DNA from: Druceiella hillmani
Taxonomy: Eukaryota > Arthropoda > Insecta > Lepidoptera > Hepialidae
Direction of reading: 5' to 3'
DNA: 64,000 nucleotides
NCBI GenBank assembly: GCA_039881145.1
Contig: JAYKKI010000126.1
Coordinates: 917,501 to 981,500, forward strand
Shown: positions 10,576 through 22,480 of the stretch, piece after piece
How the letters are laid out: each line of letters opens with the position of its first letter
Position numbering within the stretch: the stretch's first letter is position 1
Program-made: the position numbers and the translations under genes
Notes under the pieces: generated by a model
Databases searched by the model: none
What the model saw: only the letters and a program-made list of their open reading frames with translations
Told to the model about the DNA's origin: nothing

Positions 10576-13500
10576 GATATATTTTCCGTGTTTTTTTATT
10601 TTATTTTCGTTTTTTTTTACTAAGAAGTTATTTCACAATATTATATTGAAATTATATTCCGTCTCTATCATACTCTTACTTCTGTATCCGACGAAAAATG
10701 TTTAAAATTTAACGTGATTGGATAAACTGGTCGTGTGTGAACCAACCCTCGCAAGCTTAGATTTTTGTAACAAAATGTGCAATTAAAATGTTTAACATTA
10801 ATGAAAATGCGCATGCTTAAGAATGAAATTATTATGCATGCTCGAATTAGATACCATTCGTGTCAATATTTTGTTTCATAATGTTCAAATAAAGACTATT
10901 ATATTAACGTATCATTAGTAGAGATATTTATATCAAGCAATAGATCTGCTTCACGGTTTAATCTGCGTAAAATTATCCCAATTTTTCTCACCGCTCCCCC
11001 CTACTGAACTCAGCCTCAAATTGTAATTTCAACTTAACCAAATAATTTTTATTATGAAAAAATGGTGAGTTATTGTAGTTAGGCGTGATCATATTGCTTG
11101 AACAAATTTACACTCCTAAACAATTTTCACACTTTTTCCATTATGGATTTAAGAAAAAAGAGGTTTAAACCTTCGTTGAACGGTTTTTTGTTTCTTTTTT
11201 GTAACAAGTTTCTTTTGATTAATGTACCACACGTTACGGGTAAGATTTTTTGGAAGATCTTGAAATTATTCTGCATTCCTAATAAACACTTTTTAAATTT
11301 AAATATTATGGTAATTTTTTCCGAAATAATTTTGGTCATTAAATTTTTGAAAACAAATTTACATACTCAAACAACTTTTGAACGGCTGTGTTAAATGTAC
11401 AGTAATCTATTATCACAAAGAAGGGGCAAAAAATATACGCAAATAGGAAGCTGTTAAGAAAACGTCGAAAATGCTATGAAACTTGTCTGACTAAATTTCA
11501 TAACTAATGAAAATTAAATCCTCTAGCAGGTCGTAATAATGAGCAAGCCTAAAAATAACATATACCTTATTTCTCTATTCAGTGACATAAGTTGAATCAA
11601 CCTCGTAATTTTGAGCTTAATACCTCTACTATTTATTTCCAACCTAACTTGTAAGCCCTTTGATTAAGGTATAGCAACGTGAACAAAATCACCTTGATAT
11701 GGGTCTTTCACCCATACCCCCGGTTGCGGTCCGGTTCCGTAATCGACGTTCAATGTTAGGGCGACATAACGCCCTTTAATCCACCTCAATTACCCGACAC
11801 TCGGGTGACCGTTTTTTCATTAAATTAATGAACTTTCATTAATATATATTTTGGGCGGCGTGAATCCTATACCAAATCTATTTTAGAAAATTTAGTGTCA
11901 TGAGGGTATTGAGAATTGTTTACAAAACAAAGTTTTTTAAACCAATTACAAAATTGAACGGAACTTTTAATAGATTGAGTTTTGGGGCTCAAATTCAAAT
12001 CTACCTTAAATTTTGTTTAAGGATTGAACAACCCCTAATTAACTTTATTCAGTTTGATTTTATGTATGTCTATTTGTAAACTAATGAATTTATTTTAATG
12101 AGACATTAATTGTGATAAACTTTTTGGGGACTGTGTTATCTAAAATTGTAACTTTTATAACACTGCACTTAATAAAAACTGGATAGATTTGCTAAGGTAA
12201 AATTGCCGAAACTATCATAGTGAATTGATTTAAAATTTAAGCTAAGTTATAAGTTACTTGTATCTCGGTCATGAGGATTGTTGAATTACAGATATTAAGA
12301 TTGTTGCATATTAATCAAAGATTTACTCGACTGAAAGCAAGTTTACAATAAACCTATACATATACCGAAAGATGTAAAAATTATATTTAATTTGATTGAT
12401 TTTATTGCAATGTATTCAACATATTCGTACTGTCATCTTAATAATTCAGCATTACAGACTTATTACAAATTTATCCAAATAGTGAATAAATTTTAAACCG
12501 TAATAATACATGAACGAAAAGTCTTAATATGTCCATCTTTGGACTATAATAACGAATAATTTCTTCATGAATTCGGTTAAAAATATACGTAGCGCCCCTA
12601 TTGCATATTAAAGGGAAACGATGAAAATTTGTGCTAGTATAACATTTACAAGAGGTATTTAAATAATTTGAAAGCTATACATTTCCGACTTCTCATAACC
12701 GCTACACTTTATTCAGTAAATATAGTTTACGAATGAATTGCACGGTCCAAAATAAAATCGTTTATTACTTTCATTATACTTTGTACGATTGACATTTTCA
12801 CGAAAATAATTACGGCCGTATCCGATATTGAATTCTTCTTTTAGAAATAGTGTAGATAAAAACCATGTTCTTGTGTTCCAAAGAATATAATTACCTATCC
12901 ACCTCATATTCATTTAAAGAAGCGAGACTGGTTTAATAATAATTATTAAAATTAATGTTACTTATGTTTAACTATTAGTCGTACAAACATCCGATTAATT
13001 AGTATAGCCCCAAAACTTTTTTTGTTATTTCTTCAAGAGATAGAGTGGCAGAGTAACAATTAAATTAATAGTAAAAAATGTTAAATTAATTTTAAAAATG
13101 TGGACTACCTCCCATTAAAAAGTCTTCTTTTAAATGCAATAACCATTATTTTTAAAGTATAAAATAAAGTAGAACAAAATCCTTTTTTTGAAATTCCGAA
13201 TCCAGAAGATCGGCACAGAACCTTGTTATTTTTATAAATAGTTTATTAAGCTGTCTGCTAAAGACTTCTATCGCCTAAGCGCAATAAGTTTTAGACTTAA
13301 ATTGTATATATGGTATGTATTTTTTCGATCCAAAACTGAAAAGGGAATTGTAAAATTGTATTTACAGTTTATTGCTAATGTCCCATCTTAATACAAATAA
13401 TACTAAGTTTATATTCAATTACATTTATTTATAAATTATGAATAATAGAAACGTTTATTTTCAATTTTGTTGATCATAAACCATAGAGGTTTCATTTTAA

Positions 13501-14615
13501 ACACAACGTTAGTAAGTAATTATATTAAAGAAACTGTTTAAAACAAGTTTTACAAACGTAAGCATCTAAGCCGCGTAATGCAAGTCCAAATCACATCCAG
13601 CCAGTAATATATTTGTTTTTGACTTCATATACGCAATATAAAAAAATTTCAGAAAATTTACATACCTGATTAAATTCAAATTACAGCGTTTAGTTTTAAA
13701 ATATACATTTGTAAATAATAGTCAGTCTGTGGATGTTACAATTAATAAAATGTTATGAAATAACACAAGACTAAATTTAGGAAAATTACTTTTAAAATTC
13801 TGTAAAATTTGATAATTCATTTTCCCAAACCTGAATTTGGATATCCTATTTTCCCTATGCGGAATCACAATACACTCCTATTTATGCAACATGAGTGTCT
13901 AAAGGTGGTCCCGACACGGGTAATTGCTTTGTTGTGTAGCTAGAAATCACAACAGGTGTCAACTACCATAACAATACTTAATGTCACTTTACGTAACAGG
14001 CGATTGAAATATTTCATAAGCAAAAGAAGTTGAGGAGAGGTTAGCCGAGTTAATATCAAACCACGCACACCACGCAGACTTTGCAATGTATAATTAGAGT
14101 CAAATCAGAATAAACAATTGTTGTACTGAATATGTACTATTATATGTTTTATAAGTACATTGATAAAAAGAAAACAACAACATACAAAACTTAGAAGAGC
14201 AACGTGTAAAATACTAATTATTTTTTAAAATCGGTTGGCAGGCAAATATTATCTTAAAATCCGCATTTATGTCAGCCGGGAAAACTAATTTTGTTCCATT
14301 TTTCAATAATATTAACGATTTTCTTTTTTATAAATTTAGAAAGCTGAGCGAATATTGGAATTATTGATGTGAATAAAAACTCTTCCAACTCCAGCGAAAA
14401 AAATATGAAAAAAATCCATTGTCAGTTGGAAGTAATTACTCAAAAATGATTTGTAAAACTACTAAAAAATGTAGACCAATATGAATATGATCAATTAATT
14501 GTAGATTTTTTTCTTTCAACAAAAAAAATAAATATAACCAAACATGGACACATCGCAATTAGATAATGAATAAGATACATGAAGAAGATACATACATAAA
14601 CAGGTCAGAGAAAAC
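10576..14615. other. Long AT-rich stretch without recognised genes
   Basis: About 4 kb. The opposing frames at 11098-11394 (+) and 11127-11339 (-) overlap on opposite strands and neither shows a domain. A GC-richer patch at 11690-11820 contains CCCCGGTTGCGGTCCGGTTCC and ACACTCGGGTGACC; it may be a fragment of an old repeat, but I cannot name it. Another less AT-rich patch lies at 13895-14075. Confidence 0.4.
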
Positions 14616-15660
14616 AATGCGATTTCAAACACAGACACTTTGAACATACTGAGTACACTTATAAATGAAGTTAATTGCATAGTCATTACTCATAATTCAT
14701 ATCAGAGTCAGGAAATATATAAGGTGATTATAAGGAATAACATGAGACAATTAACGCCAAATATATTCAATATATGAGAAAAAAAATTAATCACAGTATG
14801 TTATAAAAAACGCTGTTACGTTTTTTATACAAGACAAAGCAATTTTAAACAACTTTTTAACAGACACTGTGGGTACACTAAGTATACTTATAAATAAATT
14901 TTATTGCATTTTCATTACTTACTCATACTTCATATCAAGGTCAGTAAATGTATTAGATAATAAAAAGAAATGATATGAAAAAGAAACCTTAATCACAATA
15001 AGTTATGAAAAAACATAACGGGTTATGCGACATAATGCTATTTAAGACAACTTATGCACGCAGATACTGTGAAGTGAAGTTTACTTGCTCGTAATTAGTA
15101 ATAGAATTAGAAAATAGGTAGGATTATAAAGAGAAATAGCTTGACAAACAAACGTAGATTACGGTAGGTTATGAAAGTTAATACAATTTGAGACAACTTT
15201 TGACACTGCAGGCATATTAAGTACACATAAAAAATAGAGTTAATTCCATAGTAATTTGTTACTCATTATTCTTATTAAGATTAGGAAATTGATAAGATAG
15301 TAAGAAGGCATAACACGTAAAAGAAATATGTGTTATAAGAAAATATAATTGGTTATAATTAAACATAGTACATTTATTAAAGATAATAATATTTAGGACA
15401 ACTTTTAAACACAGCACTGAAAACACCAAGTAAAGTTATGAATAAAGTAATTTTAATGTCATTAGTTACTCATAATTAATATTAGGAGTAGGAAAAATTA
15501 TATGAGAAAGAAACATATTTCGCCGGGTTATGAAAAATAATAAGAATTTTATACTCCTATTAGAAACGAACACTATAGGCACACAAATACACTCAAATCA
15601 AATTAATTCCATATTCAATAAGTTTTCTTAATTCCCGTCACGGTTAGAAAATGAACAAAA
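14616..15660 (+). repeat. Degenerate tandem array, about six units
   Basis: Units begin near 14616, 14838, 15034, 15181, 15388 and 15541, a spacing of about 150-220 bases. The recurring skeleton is a TTTAAACA(A)CTTTT/GACAACTTTT start, then CACTG..GGCACA..AAGTACACT, then ATAAATAAAGTTAATT, then ATTACTCATAATTCATAT, then AGG-TCAGGAAAT, then an A-rich AAGAAA stretch and GGTTATGAAAA. Unit lengths vary through insertions and deletions. Unit 1 contains, at 14751-14770, the exact 20-base tail motif of the near-palindromic elements at 31366 and 55518. No coding frame follows the period. It is an old minisatellite-like or element-internal array. Confidence 0.7.
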
Positions 15661-15948
15661 GGAAAAAAGAATGATAAGAAAAAAAAATAAATCGTTAAAT
15701 TGTGAAAGGCAAAGAAATTACAGGTCGCTCTGTATCCGCTACATGAAACTAAAATCCTTAAGTCGATTATTAGTGAAAATTACGATATTCAATGGTGATA
15801 TTATTCTATGTGGCTTCATTTACGTTTTCATTTTGGATACTTACTCTAGTATAATCTTAATCGATTTGTTCTGCCGAGTTGATGTAAATTGAAGTGTATA
15901 TTATTATATCATTCTTAAATTTTCACATTGCCCACCACCTTTTTGTTA
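15661..15948. other. Short spacer after the array
   Basis: A 73-codon open frame at 15671-15892 is present but has no recognisable domain and starts inside repeat-derived, lysine-rich sequence. Confidence 0.4.
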
Positions 15949-16115
15949 TATATGAAAATATTTATATCCTCATCGAGCAATGAGATGTTAAATATGAAAA
16001 TACATATATCCTCACATGAGATGAAAATCTCATGTGAGGATATATGTATTTTCGAGATGAAAACCGAACATGAGATGAAAATCTCATCGCTCGGTAAGGA
16101 TATAGGATAATTATT
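15949..16115. mobile_element. Palindromic (foldback-like) element with a 27-bp perfect stem
   Basis: The core is a perfect inverted repeat: arms 15996-16022 and 16027-16053, 27 bp each, around a GAAA loop. A second, imperfect pair lies outside: ATATCCTCATCGAGCAATGAGAT at 15964-15986 and its inverted counterpart at 16081-16103 with about 4 mismatches in 23. Outer A/T-rich ends (TATATGAAAATA and TTATTTCATTATA) also pair loosely. Nested pairing of this kind is typical of small foldback or MITE-type insertions, or of two inverted copies of one sequence. The open frame at 15928-16110 is a by-product of the repeated ATGAAAAT words. No clear target duplication was found. Confidence 0.7.
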
Positions 16116-18329
16116 TCATTATAATGAGCGTAAAAAAATATTAAATGCTCAATGCACTGATATCAAAGGTCACATTAAACAAGCAATAAAAACTAAATGA
16201 ACCTTGTAAAGAAGAATATTAAAATAGCTTTACTATAATAATTATTATGTTATAGATTGCAGGACGATTTTACATGACCAATGTCCTGTTGTATTAAAGT
16301 TCATATGAATTAAAGAATGTAAAGTGCGAAATCGTCCTAGTCATACTTGCAATTGGGTCGTTTTTTACTACATTAATAATTGTATTCTGATATTAACTAA
16401 TTAATTAAATTAAATTTTGAAATATTTAATATATTTCTTTAAAACGAATGACCCGATTTATACTTGAATTATAAATTTTGAAAATTACTTTTAGTTTTGT
16501 TATGCTATTAACTTAACAATAATGTATTATATGCCTTTATATACACTTAAGAATGCTTCTCAATACATTAAATATATCTCTAATATAATAACCGTCAAGT
16601 TAACATAAAGACGTCCCTGCATATTTACGTAGGCATAACCTGTGGCTATGTTAGGCAAATACTCCTATGAGGGATAAAAAAAATTAGTAAGATCATTGAG
16701 AGCAAGGTCGGTAATATTTCACGGAGGCTTTTATTGAGAAAACGTATCATTCTTTGTATTAAATTTGTTCAATATTTTCATGTGGAATTTATTATTGGGG
16801 ATCGATTAATGTGACCATGATATACGCTTTTCAAGTGATGAGTAGCAAATGTAAATAATGTATGCCAAATAAATGTGAGATTACCTGAATTTATAATAAG
16901 TTTAATTATTTAGTTGAAGTACTTTAATACAAAGAGACACATGAAATTACTATAAATGGTGTATCGCTGTAATACCAACATTTTAATAATTTAACTTATG
17001 TATATTATACGTTTTAATTTGCAAATTATAAAATTATTCAGATTGTGAATTATATTTAAGAATCGAAAAAAGAGAATCAAAATAAGATTAATTTTTTTCA
17101 CGTAACAAATAGGTTCAGCGGGTAAATCCAGGGCATACCGTCTCACGCTTCTTCAATACACTTACTTGTAGTTACCGCCGAACGATTTTCATCTGAAATG
17201 CAATGTCCCGAAAATTTTTCAAACGACCGTTAGCATTGGTAAAAATTATTCTGAATTGCATTTCAAAGTTTTAATTACAAGCATCCACTTTGACCCAGAC
17301 CACGATTTGCAAACTTAACTTAATCAAATATTTGTGTTTTTACTCAAACTGTTTGGAGTAATTATTTTTACTTCAAAGACATACGCTGTCGTGGCATTTT
17401 TAAGATACTTTTCAAGTGTCTGTATATTATTTAACTTTCCAACATATAATAAAAACTATTAACGTAAAAATTGGTGACCCCACCAATGAATTATTGATTA
17501 TATTTACTTAATCACATGTTTTTTTCGGATTATATATTTTTAAATATACTTAAATATACTCATATGTCATCAAGGAAACTGAATTCTTCCGTTATATTGT
17601 CAAATTTCAATGCCCAATCTATCCCTGTTGTTACAAATCCCTAAGTTTGCCTAAATTTGATGCTAACCCGATTACTCATGACATTCTTAATCACTCAACA
17701 TTCATCTAACCGTATTAAATCTAAGCAATGATAATCAGTAGTCAAACATATATCTGTATCTGTAATTAATCTTCCAAATTTATCGCTTTTAATCCTTAGC
17801 GAGGAGCCAATCGTAATGTGTGCTTTTTAAATAACACTAAAGATGTTTTAAACCTATTAGAATACTCAACATAAGAAAACTCAAATTACTGGTGATTCAT
17901 TATCAACTTCATATACTTCTTTCGATGGATTTAAACTTTTTTTAACGTGAATTCCTGAAAATATTGAACATGGGTTGTTCAACAGAGCAAAGTTTGTTCG
18001 AAAATGCTGATTCAGCGATTAATCTGCTCATAATTTTGAATTTCCATTAAAAAGTTTCGCCGTGTACTTATTACCAAACTACATTTTACGAAAAGTTATT
18101 CTACGAAATAGTTAGGGAAATAAATCTTTCGTGAAAAGACAATTGAAATCAAAATTCTTGCTATGACGAGAATCACTTCGGAATATTGGTATATAGAAAA
18201 AATATAATAAGACATTGCGTTCTATAATATTTCCCAGGTATAAAAATATCATGCGTATTTGACAAATTTAAGACTTAAGTTAATCCAATAATTTTCCTGC
18301 AATTTTGCATGGGCATTTAAATTAATTTT
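16116..18329. other. AT-rich DNA without recognised genes
   Basis: A TGGTGACCCC word at 17472, reminiscent of sequence next to LTRs of arthropod Gypsy elements, stands alone with no LTR pair or gag/pol frame. The segment 17105-17270 is less AT-rich but shows no domain. Confidence 0.4.
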
Positions 18330-18555
18330 TGATAATTTTAGGTAGAGTAGCTTTGAAAAGTTGAATACATTTTTATACATTTTTCAGGATATTCCTGGAG
18401 ATATACTACCTAAAGATAGGAAAAAAATATTTTTTAATATTAGCTATTGAGATTTACGCAGATTATGTTTTATTATTGGATCAAATTTCATGTTTCATGT
18501 CAAAAATTTCTGAGAAAAACGACTGGGACAGACGCACAGATAAAATGTAAATAAT
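18330..18555 (+). repeat. GACGGACGGA-type dispersed repeat, diverged copy
   Basis: The order CAAATTTCATGTTTCATG, AAATTTCTGAGAAAAACGAC, GGGACAGACGCACAG at about 18481-18540 matches the CAAATTTCGAGTTTCTACG, TTTCTGAGAAAACGGC, GACAGACGGAC order of the better copies. The end is decayed. Confidence 0.5.
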
Positions 18556-18974
18556 TTTACAAAGGTTATATTTCTACTTACGGGGTATTAGAGAATATAT
18601 GATATAATAGCAGAATATTAATTATATTCGTTATATTCAGTGTGGTAACAGTTATATTCTAAGAATAAATTGCATTTAAGTGTACATAGTATTTGTAGTA
18701 AACTATTTACTGACATTATTTTTTTACAATATAAATATAAAACAAACTAGTTTTGAAAATAAATAATTCCATATGGAATTAGAAATTATTGATTACTTGT
18801 ACTATAAGACCTCCTACTATGCCGACTTTCAAAATTGTAGATCGACCAGACATGCCCTACAGCTGTACGAGCAAAGAAAAAATATGCTTTGAAAGGGAAC
18901 ATTTCTTTGTTGCGGAAATTAAAATTCTTTAATATTTTACAGCAAGGTAAGGCTACAGACCTCACTATACGATA

Positions 18975-19095
18975 TTAAATTGAACTTCATAGTTTTTTTA
19001 TTATTTTTACTTGATTGCCAAAAAGACGGGCGGATGACTACCAAGAGATCTTATGAGATTTTCATTTTTTTTTAATTTTGAGGGACGAACGATAA
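18975..19095 (+). repeat. GACGGACGGA-type dispersed repeat, short copy
   Basis: AAAAGACGGGCGGATGACTACC, then GATCTTATGAG and a T-run at about 19020-19075, corresponds to the core and the GATCTTATAAGGGTTTC piece of other copies. Confidence 0.45.
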
Positions 19096-19940
19096 GCTCA
19101 GGTTCATAAAAATTCTCAATTTTCAATGAGACAGACTCATCCGTTTTATTTGAAAGTAAATGCAAAAAAGTATTTAAAGTATTCTAAACATCGCCTTATT
19201 TTATTCTCGTATAAGAGCCTATTTTGTTACATTTCGATAATGGTTTGATAAATAACTCTATTTAATATGAAAGAAAGCAATTAGAGTTTCGTAACGTAAG
19301 ATATATTATGCAACTCAAATTGTTGTTATAAAGTCGTCGGAGTTCAACGCCAATGTTCCTCCAGTTTCTTCATTCTTCTGCTACAATTAATTTCTTCGTG
19401 CCCTTCAAAATACTCGCTAACTTCGTATATGACAGATTCATATGCCTCAAATTTTTATATTTGCTGATTTCTACTCAGCGTCCATTTCTGGATATTTCTG
19501 CAGCATTTTATGGATTCATGTGTATGCATAGGATTCCCGAAGTAGGTTTTCCACTTTTTGATATAGTTATTTAAAGAATTCCTTTTTCGTCCCAGTAAAC
19601 TTATATTATCACCTTTCCAGTGGATAGATTTTTTTCACATTTCTCAAAGGCAGTTAACGGTGCGCGGCTCAAGATTTTTACTTCTGCTTTGTTTTATAAA
19701 TGCAATGGTATATTTACGTATTATTCATTATCAAAGAACAACTTTCAAACTCAAATGGATTCTTCTCGAAAACTTCCATATTTTCGATAGATTTAACTGA
19801 AGAATTCGCTTTTGCTCTGGAGGTTGTAAATGCGGCATCCATATTTTGCTTTTCATGCTACTCATGTGCAATTCATTATGTAAAAGAAGTAAACTTATTC
19901 AGCTGAGATGCTCGTGACCTCTCTTAAACCTCTCTTAAAT
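19096..19940. other. AT-rich DNA without recognised genes
   Basis: Two open frames at 19353-19574 and 19700-19906 (73 and 68 codons) lie on the plus strand, but I recognise no domain. Their phenylalanine- and serine-rich composition does not argue for coding. Confidence 0.4.
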
Positions 19941-19943
19941 CGG

Positions 19944-19999
19944 AAACATCGAACGACAAATAACTGTGTATCGAAAAATCGAACCACAAATAACTGTGG
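19944..19999 (+). repeat. Short direct repeat, 2 units of about 32 bp
   Basis: ATCGAACGACAAATAACTGTG is followed by ATCGAACCACAAATAACTGTG. The second unit also contains a small CACAAATAACTGTG hairpin. Confidence 0.7.
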
Positions 20000-20295
20000 G
20001 AATAACTTATGACCGCAGATTCACAGAAAAAGTTATAGACATAACCACATATACTGATGATGTTAATTCCATCTATTATTATGCAAACTAGGTTATTAAT
20101 GTCTTCTTATTTACGTATTATACTCATAAAAAAGTTAATAATAGGCTATCAAATCTATTTAATATAGAAGATGTCAAAACTGTAGTATAAAAGGCAGAGT
20201 AGAATTTTCAAATATTTTACTTAAGATTAAACGAAAAAGAACGTTAACAAAACCTTCATCATATTTTATCCTCTTAATGTGGGTTATTTATATAT

Positions 20296-20690
20296 TATGA
20301 CGTAACGTAATTTCAATAAGAAATTTTCTTTTAGTTTTGGCTTTCAACGTGATGTAATCAAAATACGCCTACAATACGAGCAGTAACATATTTTACTCAG
20401 ACAATACCTCTGGTATCACCATTATTATGTGAATTAATGAGACAAAAACACAAACCTCACAGAGAGATCTTTGCTTTTAGAAAAGCAATGTGCCTTTTTA
20501 TTGTATACTCGCAAGACTCGAGAAACTTTTCTATGAATTTGTACCGTTGTATTTACTTCTATTACAATCCCACAATTTTAAAATATTAATGAAAATCGTC
20601 CAAGTATGAGTCCAGCTCATGTTATAAAGTACCTTGTTTTAAGTTAAATCATTTGAATCTACCAAATGTAGTCTTCTAAGCACAATAAAT
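20296..20690 (+). repeat. Partial copy 3 of the large dispersed repeat
   Basis: It aligns by eye with about 190-600 of copy 1 through ordered landmarks: TATGACGTAACG, AAATTTTCTTTT, ATACCTCTGGTATCACC, GAGACAAAAACAC, CGCAAGACTCGAGAAAC, ATGAATTTGTA and AAAGTACCTTGTTTTAAG. It carries neither the right part nor any piggyBac coding sequence. It is more diverged than copies 1 and 2 are from each other, so it is probably an older insertion of the same family. Confidence 0.6.
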
Positions 20691-21580
20691 ATTTAATAAA
20701 AACCAATAAAATTAAGTAGAGGGGATATATATATTTCCGCGAATATCTTAAAAACTATGACGTATAGAATCATCGTTATAGTAAACCAGCTTTGTCTAGG
20801 CATCTAAAAATTCTGTTTTTTTTCAACAGCTTCGTAAATAAGAGAAGGAAATAAATTCCTTTTTTTTAATATTTTGCAGTATACCTATGAATATATATTA
20901 CATAAAATTAATGAAAAATATTTTCGAGAAATCTATACTTAGTCCTTTCAAACTTCCGTAATTCGCGTGATCGTAATCATGTTTTATAATTGTGACGAGA
21001 ACATGTTTATAAAAGAGTGAATAATATATGTTTAGTGTAATTTAAAGTCAACTTTTTTATTATATTCGTATAAATTCAATATTAAAAATTCAAAGCTGCT
21101 TGCAAAGTTGCATGCATCCCAATAAAAGCACCACCGACAGGAAGTATGACAAAATAAACGACATGTTCCTTTCTTTAGTTTCTCTCAGACTGTAAAATGG
21201 CTACTAGAACACTTCAATGATACAGCCTATTGAAAGTAAACCGACAATTAATTATGGTATTTATTGATTGAAAGTTCAACTTTTCTGTGTATACATTCTG
21301 ATTGGTCCGAGAAACATAAAACTTGGAGGATACAATCCTTTTATGAAATAGTTACCCCAAAAGTAAAGGTATATCAAAATACCATTCTGATAGAGGTGAA
21401 AAGAAGTAAATATATCCGTTATAATTATTCTTCAAACATGAACGTATCAACAAACATGATCACAATGGATTATTAGAAATTAAACCCTAAAAATTAAAAT
21501 ATTATAATATACTTTCCCTAGAATTAATGAATACATCCATTGTATTATTAGTAAAATTTAAACTTTTGTCAAGTAAGGTA
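20691..21580. other. AT-rich DNA; possible fragment of the dispersed repeat at 20740-20900
   Basis: ATATCTTAAAAACTATGACG..AGAATC at 20747-20775 resembles the start of the dispersed repeat copy at 41395, but no core follows. The 70-codon frame at 21264-21476 has no recognisable domain. Confidence 0.4.
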
Positions 21581-21626
21581 AATAATTTAATAACCCTAAA
21601 TTTAATAACCCTAGGGTTATTAAATT
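21581..21626. repeat. 28-bp perfect palindrome with an extra direct half-repeat
   Basis: 21599-21626 is an exact, loop-free palindrome centred on CCTAGG (AATTTAATAACCCT and its complement). Immediately left, 21581-21597 repeats the left arm (AATAATTTAATAACCCT), so the right arm can pair with either copy. Confidence 0.85.
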
Positions 21627-22239
21627 ATTAAAATGGCTAAAAGATAATCCTTGTTTCAAATACGTGGCTTAGAGACGACATTTCGCTTGATTAATGTCGT
21701 TGACTGTGTTTTGAAACTGAACTACGTGGAGAGCGATTATTTGGAAAAATACTTTACAATTATCTAGAATAAATTTCATTCTAAAATCTCCCGTACTACA
21801 TTTTATTATCTGTACTTTTTTTTCATTTTCATTACAACACACGTGTCTGTGGAACCTACCTGTTATAAAAATATTATTTATGAATAAGTTTACGGTTATA
21901 TATCTTAAGTAAATAGTATCTATTTGTCGATCATTGTTAATAATGCATATCCAATATTTGAAATTCTAATTATCCTGCTATGTTTAATAGTAAACATTTT
22001 CATCATTTACAAGAACCAAAAATAAAATACTTTTTTTTCTATACTTTATCCATCCTTTCTTGTTGACAACTGTTTGTAATTAAATCCTACTTAAGTTGGG
22101 TGATATAAAACATTAACATAAAACGAAGGGCAATATTTTATAGTATATAACAATTAACAAAAGAGACGTTCCAAAAATCCCCTGTAATATTCTAGAATTG
22201 CGGCCTGGATACCCTTTGTGCTGTCAAATGAGGACACGT
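21627..22239. other. AT-rich DNA without recognised features
   Basis: No gene, array or strong inverted repeat was seen. Confidence 0.45.
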
Positions 22240-22480
22240 TTCTTTCAAATTACCTCTCTGCGTGAGGATTCGAACATGACAGAATTAATCTCCCCGTATA
22301 ATGCGACTAGTGGCAGATGTTTTATTAATGTAGCTTCAGTACCACCGTGCTTTTTATGCGCATACATTGGCTCGTGTATCACACAACCCGACCTTGAGCC
22401 AAATAGCTTAATCTTCTACTACCTAGGTTTTTGCGCTTTTGTATAAAAACTCGAAAGGCCCAACGCTATTGTCACTATTC
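22240..22480 (+). repeat. Partial copy 4 of the large dispersed repeat
   Basis: Landmarks shared with 225-450 of copy 1 are GCAGATGTTTTATTAATGTAG (copy 1 ATGTTTTATTCATATAG), a GTACCACCGTGCTTTTTATGCGCAT stretch (copy 1 CTTTTTATGCGCATTTATTG), CGACCTTGAGCCAAATAG and ACTCGAAAGGC. Divergence is high and the ends are uncertain. The open frame at 22198-22446 is accidental, since the equivalent segments of the other copies are not open in that frame. Confidence 0.5.

Noticed and set aside
11098..11394. 98-codon plus frame
   Set aside because: A 70-codon frame covers most of the same interval on the opposite strand, and neither shows any recognisable motif; both are Lys/Phe/Leu/Asn-rich as expected of random AT-rich frames.
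14616..15660. A CRISPR array
   Set aside because: Repeats are long, degenerate and unevenly spaced without unique spacers, and the window is eukaryotic.
15928..16110. 60-codon frame with repeated Met-Lys-Ile-Ser words
   Set aside because: It reads through both arms of a palindrome; the repetition is structural, not protein-like.
17471..17486. TGGTGACCCC as an LTR retrotransposon primer-binding site
   Set aside because: No LTR pair, gag or pol similarity was found around it, and the word sits in a small TTGGTG/CACCAA inverted repeat that can explain it.
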